The notes beneath the pieces are model-generated. The model had not been told where the DNA came from and did no database searches. It saw only the letters and a program-made list of their open reading frames with translations. Positions 1 to 7,357 of a DNA stretch of 10,427 bases are shown here, one piece after another (position 1 is the first letter of the stretch; each line of letters starts with the position of its first letter). A program made the position numbers and the translations under genes. The DNA is from Thermotogae bacterium (lineage in GTDB: Bacteria > Thermotogota > Thermotogae > B3-G13): the NCBI GenBank assembly GCA_015486095.1, contig WFSK01000037.1, positions 1 to 10,427 on the forward strand. The letters run 5' to 3'.

Positions 1-1572
1 AGTCATAACATTCCCTGCATACAATACTACAAAACCCGCACCGGCAGAAAGTGAGGCATCCGTTATCTTAAAAGTATAATCTTTAGGGACACCCTTCTTC
101 TTGGGATCATCTGACAAAGACATCTGTGTCTTCGCCATCATAATGGGAAGGTTACCGTAGCCTCTTTTCTCGTATAATCTTATCTTATTCAACGCCTTGG
201 AAGAATATTCAACGCCATTTGCATTGTAGAGTTTCATCAGAGCATCTACTTTTTCGAGTATAGGAGCATTCCAATCGTATAAGGGTTTCATATCTGCCTC
301 ATCTTTTTCTACAGACTCGATAACCTGTTTAGCCAGATCGATCGCTCCTTCTCCTCCCTTTTCCCAGCACTCGGAAACGGCGAATCTTGCTCCCTTCTCT
401 TTTACATAGGACTCCACGACTTTACAATCCTCATCCGTATCCTGTGAAAATCTGTTCAGTGCCACTACTACAGGCAGATGAAACAACTTCACGTTTTCTA
501 TCTGCTTACCAAGATTTTCAAGGCCCTCCTCCAGAGCTCTTCGTGGTGCATCTGATTTAGAATGTGACCTTAATGCCCTTGTAGAAGCGACTAAAACTAC
601 ACTCTTCGGCTTAAAATCTCCATATTTAGAGACGACATCGAAGAACTTCTCTGCTCCCAGATCTGCGCCAAATCCTGTTTCGGTTACAACGAAATCGGAT
701 AATTTCAAGGCAAGCTTAGTGGCTATGATGCTATTCGTACCATGAGCTATATTTGCGAATGGACCACCGTGTACGAATGCAGGAGTGTGTTCTACAGTTT
801 GAACAAGGTTTGGATTTATGGCATTTCTCATCAATACCGTCATTGCCCCAGAGACATTTAGTTCCTTAGCTTTCACGAATCTTCCCTTTATGTCCTGCCC
901 TACTATTATCTCACCAAGTCTCTTCTTCAACTCACTTAGATTAAGAACCAGAGCAGCTATTGCCATAACTTCCGAAGCAGGAGAAATGACGAAGTGATCC
1001 TCTCTTGGGAAACCATTTACCTTTCCTCCGAGCCCAACGACTATATTCCTCAAGGCCCGATCGTTCATATCGATGGTCCTTGGCCAGCTTATCCTTCTCA
1101 CATCCAAAGAGAGCTCGTTACCATTATGTATATGCGAATCTATAACGGCAGAGAGTAGATTGTGAGCACTGTTTACCGCATGGGCATCTCCTGTAAAATG
1201 GAGGTTTATCTCATCCATCGGTAATACCTGAGAATATCCTCCTCCAGTTCCTCCACCCTTGACTCCCATACAGGGACCCAAGGATGGTTCTCTCAGTGTA
1301 ACAATCGCCTTTTTACCAAGTTTCCATAAGGCCTGAGATAAACCTATAGAGGTAGTCGTTTTCCCCTCTCCATATTTAGTAGGAGTGATACCCGTTACGA
1401 TTATCAGATTACCATCTCTTTTATCGCTCAACGTTTGAAGAAGTTCGTGAGGCACTTTCGCCATATATCCGCCGTAAGGAATGAGGGTATTCTTATCGAT
1501 ATCGATCGTTCCTGCTATTTCTTCTATAGGCCTTAGCTCTATACTTTGAGCTATTTCGATATCACTTTTCAT
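1..1572 (-). CDS. fhs: Formate-tetrahydrofolate ligase, C-terminus cut by the window edge
   Basis: This enzyme joins formate to tetrahydrofolate using ATP, giving 10-formyl-THF for purine and formyl-Met-tRNA synthesis or for reductive one-carbon (Wood-Ljungdahl-type) metabolism in the cytoplasm. I translated the minus strand by hand: 524 codons are open from ATG at 1572 to base 1, with no stop. The family is usually about 555 residues, so roughly the last 30 are off the window. Recognisable blocks are the N-terminal IPYGGYMAKV, the P-loop TPTKYGEGKTTT (about residues 63-74), REPSLGPCMGVKGGGTGGGY, and the FTGDAHAVNSAHNL, EHTPAFVHGGPFANIAHG and ETGFGADLGAEKF stretches. ATG at 1572 follows a GGGGATGATC ribosome site and lies 4 bases after the mrp stop, so the two are almost certainly one transcript. 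No internal promoter was seen. Function is confident; its physiological direction (formate use or release) cannot be told from sequence. Confidence 0.97.
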   Translation of the reverse strand, partial: MKSDIEIAQSIELRPIEEIAGTIDIDKNTLIPYGGYMAKVPHELLQTLSDKRDGNLIIVTGITPTKYGEGKTTTSIGLSQALWKLGKKAIVTLREPSLGPCMGVKGGGTGGGYSQVLPMDEINLHFTGDAHAVNSAHNLLSAVIDSHIHNGNELSLDVRRISWPRTIDMNDRALRNIVVGLGGKVNGFPREDHFVISPASEVMAIAALVLNLSELKKRLGEIIVGQDIKGRFVKAKELNVSGAMTVLMRNAINPNLVQTVEHTPAFVHGGPFANIAHGTNSIIATKLALKLSDFVVTETGFGADLGAEKFFDVVSKYGDFKPKSVVLVASTRALRSHSKSDAPRRALEEGLENLGKQIENVKLFHLPVVVALNRFSQDTDEDCKVVESYVKEKGARFAVSECWEKGGEGAIDLAKQVIESVEKDEADMKPLYDWNAPILEKVDALMKLYNANGVEYSSKALNKIRLYEKRGYGNLPIMMAKTQMSLSDDPKKKGVPKDYTFKITDASLSAGAGFVVLYAGNVMT

Positions 1573-1576
1573 ACGA

Positions 1577-2386
1577 TCATCCCCGATTTGCTATCTTCTC
1601 CGCAATGTCCTTGAATGCCTTTGCTACTTGAGATTCTGGATGTTTTACTACCGTAGCGTTACCACTATCTCCGTCTTCCACAACGTTTACTTCCATAGGG
1701 ATCTTACCGAGGAATGAGACTTCCATCTCTTTAGCCAGTTTTTCACCACCACCGCTTTTGAAAATATCGATGACATTTCCACAATATGGACATATCAATC
1801 CTGACATATTCTCTATCACTCCCACAACAGGGATCTTCAATGCTCTCGCGAAGTTAACACTCCTCCTTGCATCCAGCAGGGCAACATCTTGTGGTGTGGT
1901 AACGATTATAGCCCCGTCGCTGTTAGGGATCAATTGCATGATACTCAAAGGCTCATCACCAGTACCTGGAGGAGAGTCTATTATCAGATAATCCAACTCT
2001 CCCCAATTCACATCCCCTAAAAATTGCTGAATGGCCTTCATCTTAAGAGGGCCTCGCCATATCACAGGTTGCTCTTCACGTAAGAGAAAAGCCATGGATA
2101 CCACTTTTAACCCTGGTTCAACCGAGACTGGTTCTATCACATTATCTTCACCTGTCAATTGCATCTTATCTATGCCCAACATTTTCGGAACATTTGGACC
2201 ATGTATATCCACGTCCAATATACCTACTTTATTCCCCAATTGGACCAAGGATAGGGCAAGATTAACGGCGACGGTTGTCTTTCCAACTCCTCCTTTCCCA
2301 CTCATGACCAGAAACTTATGTCTTATCTTATTCATCCTCTCTTCCACTTTCTTCTTTTCTCTATCGAGATTCGTATTGACTGCCAT
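1577..2386 (-). CDS. mrp: Mrp/NBP35-family Fe-S cluster carrier P-loop ATPase
   Basis: This is a 269-residue cytoplasmic ATPase of the Mrp/ApbC/NBP35 group, known to bind and hand over iron-sulfur clusters to apoproteins. The deviant Walker A box GKGGVGKT spans residues 30-37. The switch-like LDVDIHGPNVP begins near residue 57, DSPPGTGDEPL sits near 137-147, and the cluster-binding pair C199-P-Y-C202 is intact. Length and motif order are normal. The protein lacks the N-terminal DUF59 domain of some Mrp proteins, having only about 29 charged residues before the P-loop. ATG at 2386 follows AAGGAG, and that ribosome site runs into the TGA of the upstream gene (gap 6 bases), which suggests translational coupling. 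An internal Met at residue 18 is a less likely start. It is followed 4 bases later by fhs. Which apoprotein it serves is unknown. Confidence 0.93.
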   Translation of the reverse strand: MAVNTNLDREKKKVEERMNKIRHKFLVMSGKGGVGKTTVAVNLALSLVQLGNKVGILDVDIHGPNVPKMLGIDKMQLTGEDNVIEPVSVEPGLKVVSMAFLLREEQPVIWRGPLKMKAIQQFLGDVNWGELDYLIIDSPPGTGDEPLSIMQLIPNSDGAIIVTTPQDVALLDARRSVNFARALKIPVVGVIENMSGLICPYCGNVIDIFKSGGGEKLAKEMEVSFLGKIPMEVNVVEDGDSGNATVVKHPESQVAKAFKDIAEKIANRG

Positions 2387-2392
2387 CTTTAA

Positions 2393-4705
2393 TCACTCCT
2401 TTTTCAGTTTGATATGTAATTTTCTCTCTTTGGGTTCCAATACCTTGTCTATTATCCATATCCTCACCCGTTTTGGAACGGAGAGTGAAAAATCCGCGTC
2501 TAAATCGACCACAATCTTCTCATCTTCGTAGTAATCCAATATGAGAGATAAAGTTCCAAATTTTGTACGTAGCCTCTTCGCCTCAAATCTTTTTCCTCGA
2601 AGTGATTCGGGTATGAAGCGAAAGATGTTCAACGTGTCTTCGTCTTCATAAGCGAAGAAATCTCTTACCAATAATAAAAATTCTGCCGTAGCCCAGCCAT
2701 GGTACCCATCCCCCATGACTCCTCCTCCCGTTCTCGGATTGATGGCTTCTGGCCACGTGTACGTAGAAGTTGCAAGTGCTAACATATTCTCGAGGATATC
2801 GTAAAATCTCTGGTCCCCGTTGAAAAATAAGATATGTGCTATCTGAAGGGAGAGATAAACGTTTATTCCCGAATGCATCATATCATGCATGAGTCCGCCT
2901 TTTAAGAAGTGATCTTGCAATAGATAATCTATCGTATTGAGGATCCACTCATCATCGGATCTAAAAACATTCAAAGGATATGCAGCACATAATGAACCAA
3001 CGGCAGCGCTATCTTTCCGCCTTAATGGACCTGCAGGCATTATCTTCTCACCCGTTTTCTTTTCAACATATTCTAAAGAACGCAGTATGACATTCTTGAA
3101 TGTATTTGTAAGTGTGTTTAGTTTTCCTATATCCTCTGTCTTTCCAAGGACGTAAGCGGCGTTCAAGGTTGCATACATTCCTGCCAGCCCCCAAAAATCA
3201 TCCCAATAGAAATAATCATTTGGACCCAGATGCTCGGCACTCATGCCAGGAGGGAGTAGCCCTTTTATACCTTCTTCATCGGTAACGATGCGCTGATTTT
3301 CTATCCATTCAACACCTCTTAACATCAACGGATATACCCTTCCGAGAAACGCCTTATCACCACATAACTCATAATGCCGATAGAATGACCACAAAACCTC
3401 TCCTGTAGAATCCCATTCTCCTTCCTGAGAAACGAAGGAACCATCATCTTTCTGGAGATCGGAGTATCGAGAGAGCACGTTTTCCACGATCTCATCGAAG
3501 CCAAACTCATCCAAACAGTTGAGAAGATAGGAGGCATCCCTAAACCAAAAACTGTGGTAAGTTGCCGGGCCAGGAGTTACGGTATCCCCATCGTATAGAG
3601 ATAAGAGATACCTTACATTTGCATCGATCGCCTTCTGGATTCTTTCATCCGGAAAAGAGAATCGGGTTTTACCTTCCATCAATTGCTTCCATTTCTCATG
3701 GGATAAATCCAAAATATCCTTCCATTGAAAGGAGGTGGATGTCAAATGTTCTTCCTTCAATCGAGGAGAATTTATCGGTATCTCTAAAGTTAGATCCCAT
3801 ATCCTTTCAACATCATCCACGATATATTCGAAGGCTATGGTAGCGAGTTCAGAGGGAGATTCAAATACCTTTCCATCCCATTTAATACCTCTTTTTATCT
3901 TGAACGTTACGTCTTCTTTCCCCATATCTCCAACGTATACAGTAGATGGAGCAACAGGTACTTTAATAGCTTTTTCATCGTTTACTATTATCCAGGGCGG
4001 ATCGAACGATACGTTTTTTACAAAGGCTACCCCTTCAGGATTATAAGGTCTTATAACGATGAAAACAGATGTCCTTTTCGATGATGCCTTAACATAGATA
4101 TTCTCAAATATGGAATCCTCATAAGCGATATCTTCCAGAGTACATACACCATCTTTCATCTTTAACATAGTCCTGACACAGGGAATATCGTCCACGGGTA
4201 TATCTTGCTCAACGGTTTCTTTAGCGTTACTGAACGGGTGCATCTCTCCATCTACAGAAAACCAGACATCTACAGACCAGCCGTTTGCGAAAGGTGTTAG
4301 CAACCCACGTTCATCTACTATTCCTTCGTTACGCTTTCCAGGAACTCCAAGTATCGTCCAATTCCTGTGGGTGGTATTCATAGAAAGAAGGGTATGAGCT
4401 CGGGGTTCAAATGAGACATCCCTCGGATCGAATTGACGACTTGCCCAATATGGAAGTACAGTATCAAGATTGATCTCGAATACCATCCTCGTTCTATAGC
4501 CTCTGAGAAGGTTTATCAAGGTAAAGGAAAGTGCGCCAGAAGGGAACTTGATCTTCGAGGGAGAACCCAGTTTGTCTGCAGCCTTGAAGTGATCATAGGC
4601 GGCTTCGCATTTTGCTCTGCGTGCCCACCTTCTTATCATACCTTCGGAAAACACATTCTTCATGCTGTCAAAAAATCCAGCCAACTGCACCACCACTTCA
4701 TACAA
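2393..4705 (-). CDS. Six-hairpin (alpha/alpha)6 glycosidase-like protein, exact activity unknown
   Basis: This 770-residue soluble protein has no signal peptide or membrane segment. The N-terminal 320 or so residues look like a beta-rich domain. Residues about 350-690 carry features of the six-hairpin glycosidase superfamily (amylo-1,6-glucosidase, GH15 and GH63-like): HSFWFRDASYLL (384-395), GEWDSTGEVLW (429-439), NDYFYWDDFWGLAG (496-509), YTWPEAINPRTGGG (649-662) and GDGYHGW (665-671). E430 and E653 are candidate acid/base residues, by analogy only. A cytoplasmic alpha-glucan or oligosaccharide hydrolase is plausible. The start is uncertain. TTG at 4705 has GGGAG six bases upstream, but that site lies in the arm of a strong hairpin next to tRNA-Val. 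Met15 (4663) and Met23 (4639) are alternatives, neither with a good ribosome site. It lies downstream of ndk and the tRNA and is probably co-transcribed with mrp and fhs, an unexpected partner for housekeeping genes. Family fold fairly sure, substrate not. Confidence 0.8.
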   Translation of the reverse strand: MYEVVVQLAGFFDSMKNVFSEGMIRRWARRAKCEAAYDHFKAADKLGSPSKIKFPSGALSFTLINLLRGYRTRMVFEINLDTVLPYWASRQFDPRDVSFEPRAHTLLSMNTTHRNWTILGVPGKRNEGIVDERGLLTPFANGWSVDVWFSVDGEMHPFSNAKETVEQDIPVDDIPCVRTMLKMKDGVCTLEDIAYEDSIFENIYVKASSKRTSVFIVIRPYNPEGVAFVKNVSFDPPWIIVNDEKAIKVPVAPSTVYVGDMGKEDVTFKIKRGIKWDGKVFESPSELATIAFEYIVDDVERIWDLTLEIPINSPRLKEEHLTSTSFQWKDILDLSHEKWKQLMEGKTRFSFPDERIQKAIDANVRYLLSLYDGDTVTPGPATYHSFWFRDASYLLNCLDEFGFDEIVENVLSRYSDLQKDDGSFVSQEGEWDSTGEVLWSFYRHYELCGDKAFLGRVYPLMLRGVEWIENQRIVTDEEGIKGLLPPGMSAEHLGPNDYFYWDDFWGLAGMYATLNAAYVLGKTEDIGKLNTLTNTFKNVILRSLEYVEKKTGEKIMPAGPLRRKDSAAVGSLCAAYPLNVFRSDDEWILNTIDYLLQDHFLKGGLMHDMMHSGINVYLSLQIAHILFFNGDQRFYDILENMLALATSTYTWPEAINPRTGGGVMGDGYHGWATAEFLLLVRDFFAYEDEDTLNIFRFIPESLRGKRFEAKRLRTKFGTLSLILDYYEDEKIVVDLDADFSLSVPKRVRIWIIDKVLEPKERKLHIKLKKE

Positions 4706-4706
4706 A

Positions 4707-4731
4707 GAGGTCTCCCTTTACGGAAGACCTC
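4707..4731 (-). terminator. 10-bp hairpin directly after the tRNA CCA; weak terminator or attenuator
   Basis: On the minus strand GAGGTCTTCC pairs with GGGAGACCTC (10 pairs, one G-U) around the loop GTAAA. It is followed by TTTGTATG, a T-run too short for a confident intrinsic terminator. The hairpin starts at the very first base after the tRNA CCA. Its 3' arm also holds GGGAG, the likely ribosome site for a TTG start at 4705, so it could end transcription, mark tRNA processing or mask translation of the next gene. The stem is certain; the role is not. Confidence 0.45.
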
Positions 4732-4806
4732 TGGTGGGTGCGACAAGGGTCGAACTTGTGACCTCTTCCGCGTCAGGGAAGCGCTCTCCCACTGAGCTAC
4801 GCACCC
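4732..4806 (-). tRNA. tRNA-Val (anticodon GAC)
   Basis: The 75-nt minus-strand gene folds as a full cloverleaf: acceptor GGGTGCG/CGCACCC, D stem GCTC/GAGC with a 7-nt loop, anticodon stem CTTCC/GGAAG, T stem ACAAG/CTTGT with loop TTCGACC, all perfectly paired, discriminator A, and an encoded CCA. The anticodon loop CTGACGC puts GAC at 4774-4772, reading the valine codons GUC and GUU. Its first 10 bases overlap the end of ndk, whose TAG stop is tRNA bases 8-10. It is probably transcribed from the ndk promoter and released by RNase P. Confidence 0.97.
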
Positions 4807-5222
4807 GAATCTATCTCTTTTTCAGTAAAAAAATGCTCTATTTCACTTCGAGCTGCTTTCTCATCGCTGGAGGCATGTATAACGTTTTCTGTCGTCTGTA
4901 TGGCAAAATCACCTCTTATAGTACCTGGAGCTGCCTCCAAAGGATTCGTTGTCCCTAACATTCTCCTCACAGTTGAAATGGCGGATTCTCCTTCAATGAT
5001 CATGGCTACAACAGGTCCTCGCGTAACAAATTCTATCAATGCTTTAAAAAAGGGCTTTCCAGCATGTTCTTTATAGTGCTCTTCAGCGAATCCTCGTGTC
5101 ATGCGAAACATTTTTAGCGCACTTATTCTAAAACCTTTATCCTCAAACCGTGTTATTATCCTTCCTACAAGACCTCGTTCAACACCGTCTGGCTTTATGA
5201 ATACAAGCGTTCGTTCAACCAT
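4797..5222 (-). CDS. ndk: Nucleoside diphosphate kinase
   Basis: This cytoplasmic enzyme moves the gamma-phosphate of ATP to NDPs through a phospho-histidine, balancing NTP and dNTP pools. The 141-residue length is typical. Residues seen are ERTLVFIKPDGV with K10, RGLVG, the GPVVAMIIEG strand, GTIRGDFA (100-107) and the active-site NVIHAS with H116. After H116 the family usually reads H-(A/G)-S-D, whereas here it reads HASSD. I chose ATG at 5222. An in-frame TTG at 5246 would add eight residues (MCCDWGGG), but it sits at or just upstream of the predicted transcription start and encodes the GGGGTGGAGG ribosome region. The last codons and the TAG stop lie inside tRNA-Val, so RNase P cleavage would cut the mRNA before its stop codon. 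Confidence 0.96.
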   Translation of the reverse strand: MVERTLVFIKPDGVERGLVGRIITRFEDKGFRISALKMFRMTRGFAEEHYKEHAGKPFFKALIEFVTRGPVVAMIIEGESAISTVRRMLGTTNPLEAAPGTIRGDFAIQTTENVIHASSDEKAARSEIEHFFTEKEIDSGA

Positions 5223-5250
5223 TCCTCCACCCCAGTCACAACACAACTAT

Positions 5251-5279
5251 ATTTTATTGCTAATTTCATTCTTTGTCAA
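5251..5279 (-). promoter_or_regulatory. Sigma-70-type promoter of ndk and the downstream operon
   Basis: On the minus strand TTGACA (5279-5274) is followed by 17 bases and TAAAAT (5256-5251), five of six in the -10 box and a perfect -35. Transcription should start near 5244, giving a leader of about 22 bases before the ndk ATG at 5222. No other promoter of this quality was seen leftward to base 1, so it may serve ndk, tRNA-Val, the glycosidase-like gene, mrp and fhs. Confidence 0.8.
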
Positions 5280-5291
5280 CCATAGATTCAA

Positions 5292-5308
5292 ACGTTTTTG
5301 ATAAACGT
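5292..5308. repeat. Inverted repeat ACGTTT-N5-AAACGT upstream of the ndk promoter
   Basis: A 17-base palindromic site (plus strand ACGTTTTTGATAAACGT) ends about 12 bases upstream of the ndk -35 box. Size and position suit an operator for a dimeric regulator, but one copy of a 6-bp arm in AT-rich DNA can arise by chance, and no regulator is known to me for it. The rest of the 193-base gap between rocA and ndk (5223-5415) holds the ndk promoter and no clear terminator for rocA. Confidence 0.25.
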
Positions 5309-5415
5309 ATAAACACCACTGTCATCCGTTTCTCGACAACACAAATCTTCGTTTTCGCTTGCCCTCATAACATCCTTTCGATGACAATTTGAAATATACA
5401 AGATCCGACCTTAAT

Positions 5416-6987
5416 TTATCGTATCTTTTCCGAGATAGATTTCCCTTGCATGAGCAAGAGAAGATAATCCGGGCCACCCGCTTTAGAATCCGTTCCAGAT
5501 AGGTTAAAACCTCCAAACGGATGTACCCCAACGAGTGCACCGGTACACTTCCTGTTAAAATAAAGGTTACCAACATGAAACACCTTTTTTGCCTTTTCTA
5601 TTCTTTCTCTGGATCTACTGTAAAGTGAACCTGTAAGCCCATAATCCGTTCCATTTGCAATCTCCATGGCATCGTCGAAATCACTCGCTTTTATGAATGC
5701 AACTACAGGACCGAATATCTCTTCTTGTGAAATACGTGCATTTCTATCTGCATTAGCGAAGATAGTGGGTTCGATATAATAGCCATTCTTACCCTCTACC
5801 GGATTTCCACCGTAGACGAGTCTTGCCTCCTTTTTACCTATCTCTATGTATTTCATCACCTTATCGAACGCCTCTTTACTTGATACAGGACCGAGATATG
5901 TCTCCTTGTATCTGGTATCACCGACCTTTAACTTCTTGGTCTTTTCTACAACCTTCTCCAAAACCTCATCGTACACCTCTTTTACAACTATCGCTCTGGA
6001 GCCCGCAGAACACTTCTGACCCTGGAAACCGAATGCAGAGGCAACGATACCATCAGCTGCTGCCTCCAGGTCCGCGGTTTCATCGACGACAACGGCGTCT
6101 TTCCCCCCCATCTCCAATATAACACGCTTTAACCACTTTTGGCCAGGCTGTACTTTTGCAGCCAACTCGTTGATCCTTATACCCACTGCTCTGGAACCCG
6201 TGAAATTGATAAAGCGTGTCTTGGGACTGGAAACGAGCAGGTCTCCTATCTCAGGACCTGTTCCGGGTACAAAGTTCAATACTCCTTTGGGTATCCCTGC
6301 ATCTTCGAACATCTCGAAGATCTTATAGCCTATGATAGAAGCAATAGAGGCTGGCTTTAGTACAACGGTATTGCCAGTAACCAACGCAGCTGAGGTCATA
6401 CCAGTGAGGATGGCAGCAGGGAAGTTCCAGGGAGGAATAACTACTCCTACACCGAGAGGAATGTAGACGAACTCCGTCTTTTCGGTAGGTATTTGTACAA
6501 CCGGTACCCCTTCAGCATACCTCAACATCTGACGACCATAATACTCCAGAAAATCTATCGCTTCAGCAGTATCTGCATCCGCTTCTATCCAATTTTTACC
6601 AACCTCATACACCATCCAGGCATCCAACTCGAATCTGCGTTTTTTCATTATCTCTGCAGTCTTGAACAGATATTCTGCTCGTTCTTTTGGTGACACAAAC
6701 TTCCATTCTTCAAACCTTTTTGTTGCCGTATCAAGAGCAAGGTTTACCATCTTCTCATCTGCTTTAGAAACATATCCCACGCACTCGTCCAAGTTGGAAG
6801 GATTGATAGACGTTATCCTTTCATCTCTCGCATAACGCTCACCATCTATGACGATGGGATACACCTTACCGAATTCCTTTGCTACTTTATCGAGTGCTTC
6901 CTTCATAGCTTGTTCATCCTTTGAATCTGAAAAATCCTTATAACCTATGTTCCTGAAGTCCTTTAAGATATCGTTATCGTTGGTAAT
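5416..6987 (-). CDS. rocA: 1-pyrroline-5-carboxylate / glutamate-semialdehyde dehydrogenase
   Basis: This NAD(P)-dependent aldehyde dehydrogenase oxidises glutamate gamma-semialdehyde to glutamate, the last step of proline and arginine breakdown. From memory it aligns over nearly all its length with Bacillus RocA (about 515 residues). In numbering from the first open codon GTG (6996), PWNFP is 189-193, FTGSRAVG 265-272, KVQPGQKWLKRVILEMGGKD has catalytic E295, and GFQGQKCSAGSR has nucleophile C329. The C-terminal HVGNLYFNRKCTGA and GGPDYLLL blocks are family-typical. No PutA-type proline dehydrogenase domain is fused, and none is in the window. The start is unusual. GTG at 6996 overlaps the AGGAGG site (7001-6996) and cannot use it. 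ATT at 6987 sits 8 bases beyond it and keeps the conserved FRNIGYKDFSD region. ATG at 6906 (residue 31) is the next normal codon but would lose that region. Function is confident, start is not. Confidence 0.95.
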   Translation of the reverse strand: MTNDNDILKDFRNIGYKDFSDSKDEQAMKEALDKVAKEFGKVYPIVIDGERYARDERITSINPSNLDECVGYVSKADEKMVNLALDTATKRFEEWKFVSPKERAEYLFKTAEIMKKRRFELDAWMVYEVGKNWIEADADTAEAIDFLEYYGRQMLRYAEGVPVVQIPTEKTEFVYIPLGVGVVIPPWNFPAAILTGMTSAALVTGNTVVLKPASIASIIGYKIFEMFEDAGIPKGVLNFVPGTGPEIGDLLVSSPKTRFINFTGSRAVGIRINELAAKVQPGQKWLKRVILEMGGKDAVVVDETADLEAAADGIVASAFGFQGQKCSAGSRAIVVKEVYDEVLEKVVEKTKKLKVGDTRYKETYLGPVSSKEAFDKVMKYIEIGKKEARLVYGGNPVEGKNGYYIEPTIFANADRNARISQEEIFGPVVAFIKASDFDDAMEIANGTDYGLTGSLYSRSRERIEKAKKVFHVGNLYFNRKCTGALVGVHPFGGFNLSGTDSKAGGPDYLLLLMQGKSISEKIR

Positions 6988-7001
6988 GGCGAACACCTCC
7001 T
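6985..7001 (-). promoter_or_regulatory. Ribosome site and probable ATT start of rocA
   Basis: The minus strand reads AGGAGG (7001-6996), then TGTTCGCC, then ATT (6987-6985). The znuA start in this window is built the same way: GAGGTG, six bases, ATG. Replacing ATG by ATT gives the rocA layout exactly. An in-frame TAG (7002-7000) closes the frame just upstream, so no earlier start is possible without readthrough. Confidence 0.5.
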
Positions 7002-7038
7002 AAAAAGACTTTTTCATGACTTTCCTACAGACAATACA

Positions 7039-7047
7039 ATTTTACCA
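7039..7047 (-). promoter_or_regulatory. Candidate extended -10 promoter for rocA
   Basis: The minus strand reads TGGTAAAAT, an extended -10 (TGn plus TAAAAT, five of six), with no clear -35 box. Transcription would start near 7032, about 45 bases before the proposed rocA start. It lies in the 82-base gap between the zinc-finger gene and rocA, so rocA may be both co-transcribed with that gene and read from here. Confidence 0.4.
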
Positions 7048-7069
7048 TAAATGCGAATTCGACTTCTAT

Positions 7070-7318
7070 CTATACATCTCTGCCTTCTTTTTTCTTTCTA
7101 CTATACGATTCGAGTTTCTCAGTAAGTTCCCTATTTTTCTCCTCGAGTTCAACGATTCTTTGTTTCAATTCACGATTCTCCTTTTCGAGGGCATCGATCT
7201 TCGCCTTGATCCTCTGTGATTTCGTTGGAACTACTTGTAGATGATGGATCCTCAGATGTCCTGCAAGTCCCCTTCCATCCTTGAATTCCTTTCCACACAA
7301 CGGACATCTTACACTCAT
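7070..7318 (-). CDS. Small C2H2 zinc finger plus leucine zipper protein, putative DNA-binding regulator
   Basis: This 82-residue protein carries one classical zinc finger, C5-X2-C8-X12-H21-X3-H25, with the usual aromatic F12 and hydrophobic L18. A short basic linker (KSQRIKAK, 33-40) follows, then a coiled coil in which leucines recur every seven residues (L44, L51, L58, L65), with I37, I41, I55 and L69 also on the hydrophobic face and a basic C-terminal tail. The layout suggests a dimer presenting two fingers. One finger seldom binds DNA alone, so the basic linker probably helps; an RNA- or protein-binding role remains possible. ATG at 7318 has GGAGG six bases upstream; the open frame extends further but across its promoter. 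The gene is divergent from the zinc importer and upstream of rocA. Its promoter region carries three direct repeats, possible operators. Classical C2H2 fingers are uncommon in bacteria. I do not recognise a named family. Confidence 0.85.
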   Translation of the reverse strand: MSVRCPLCGKEFKDGRGLAGHLRIHHLQVVPTKSQRIKAKIDALEKENRELKQRIVELEEKNRELTEKLESYSRKKKEGRDV

Positions 7319-7357
7319 GCTTCTCCTCCATTCCTCAGACTCACATTCTAACAAAAA

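Noticed and set aside
1758..4046. Several plus-strand ORFs of 70-166 codons between 1758 and 4046
   Set aside because: All are antisense shadows of mrp and the glycosidase-like gene, with no start signals or homology.
5223..5246. TTG start of ndk at 5246
   Set aside because: It lies at about the predicted transcription start and the extra residues are encoded by the ribosome-binding region; family members start at the MVERT position.
5322..5576. 84-codon minus-strand ORF across the rocA 3' end
   Set aside because: It overlaps the conserved C-terminal coding sequence of rocA in another frame, has no ribosome site and resembles nothing known.
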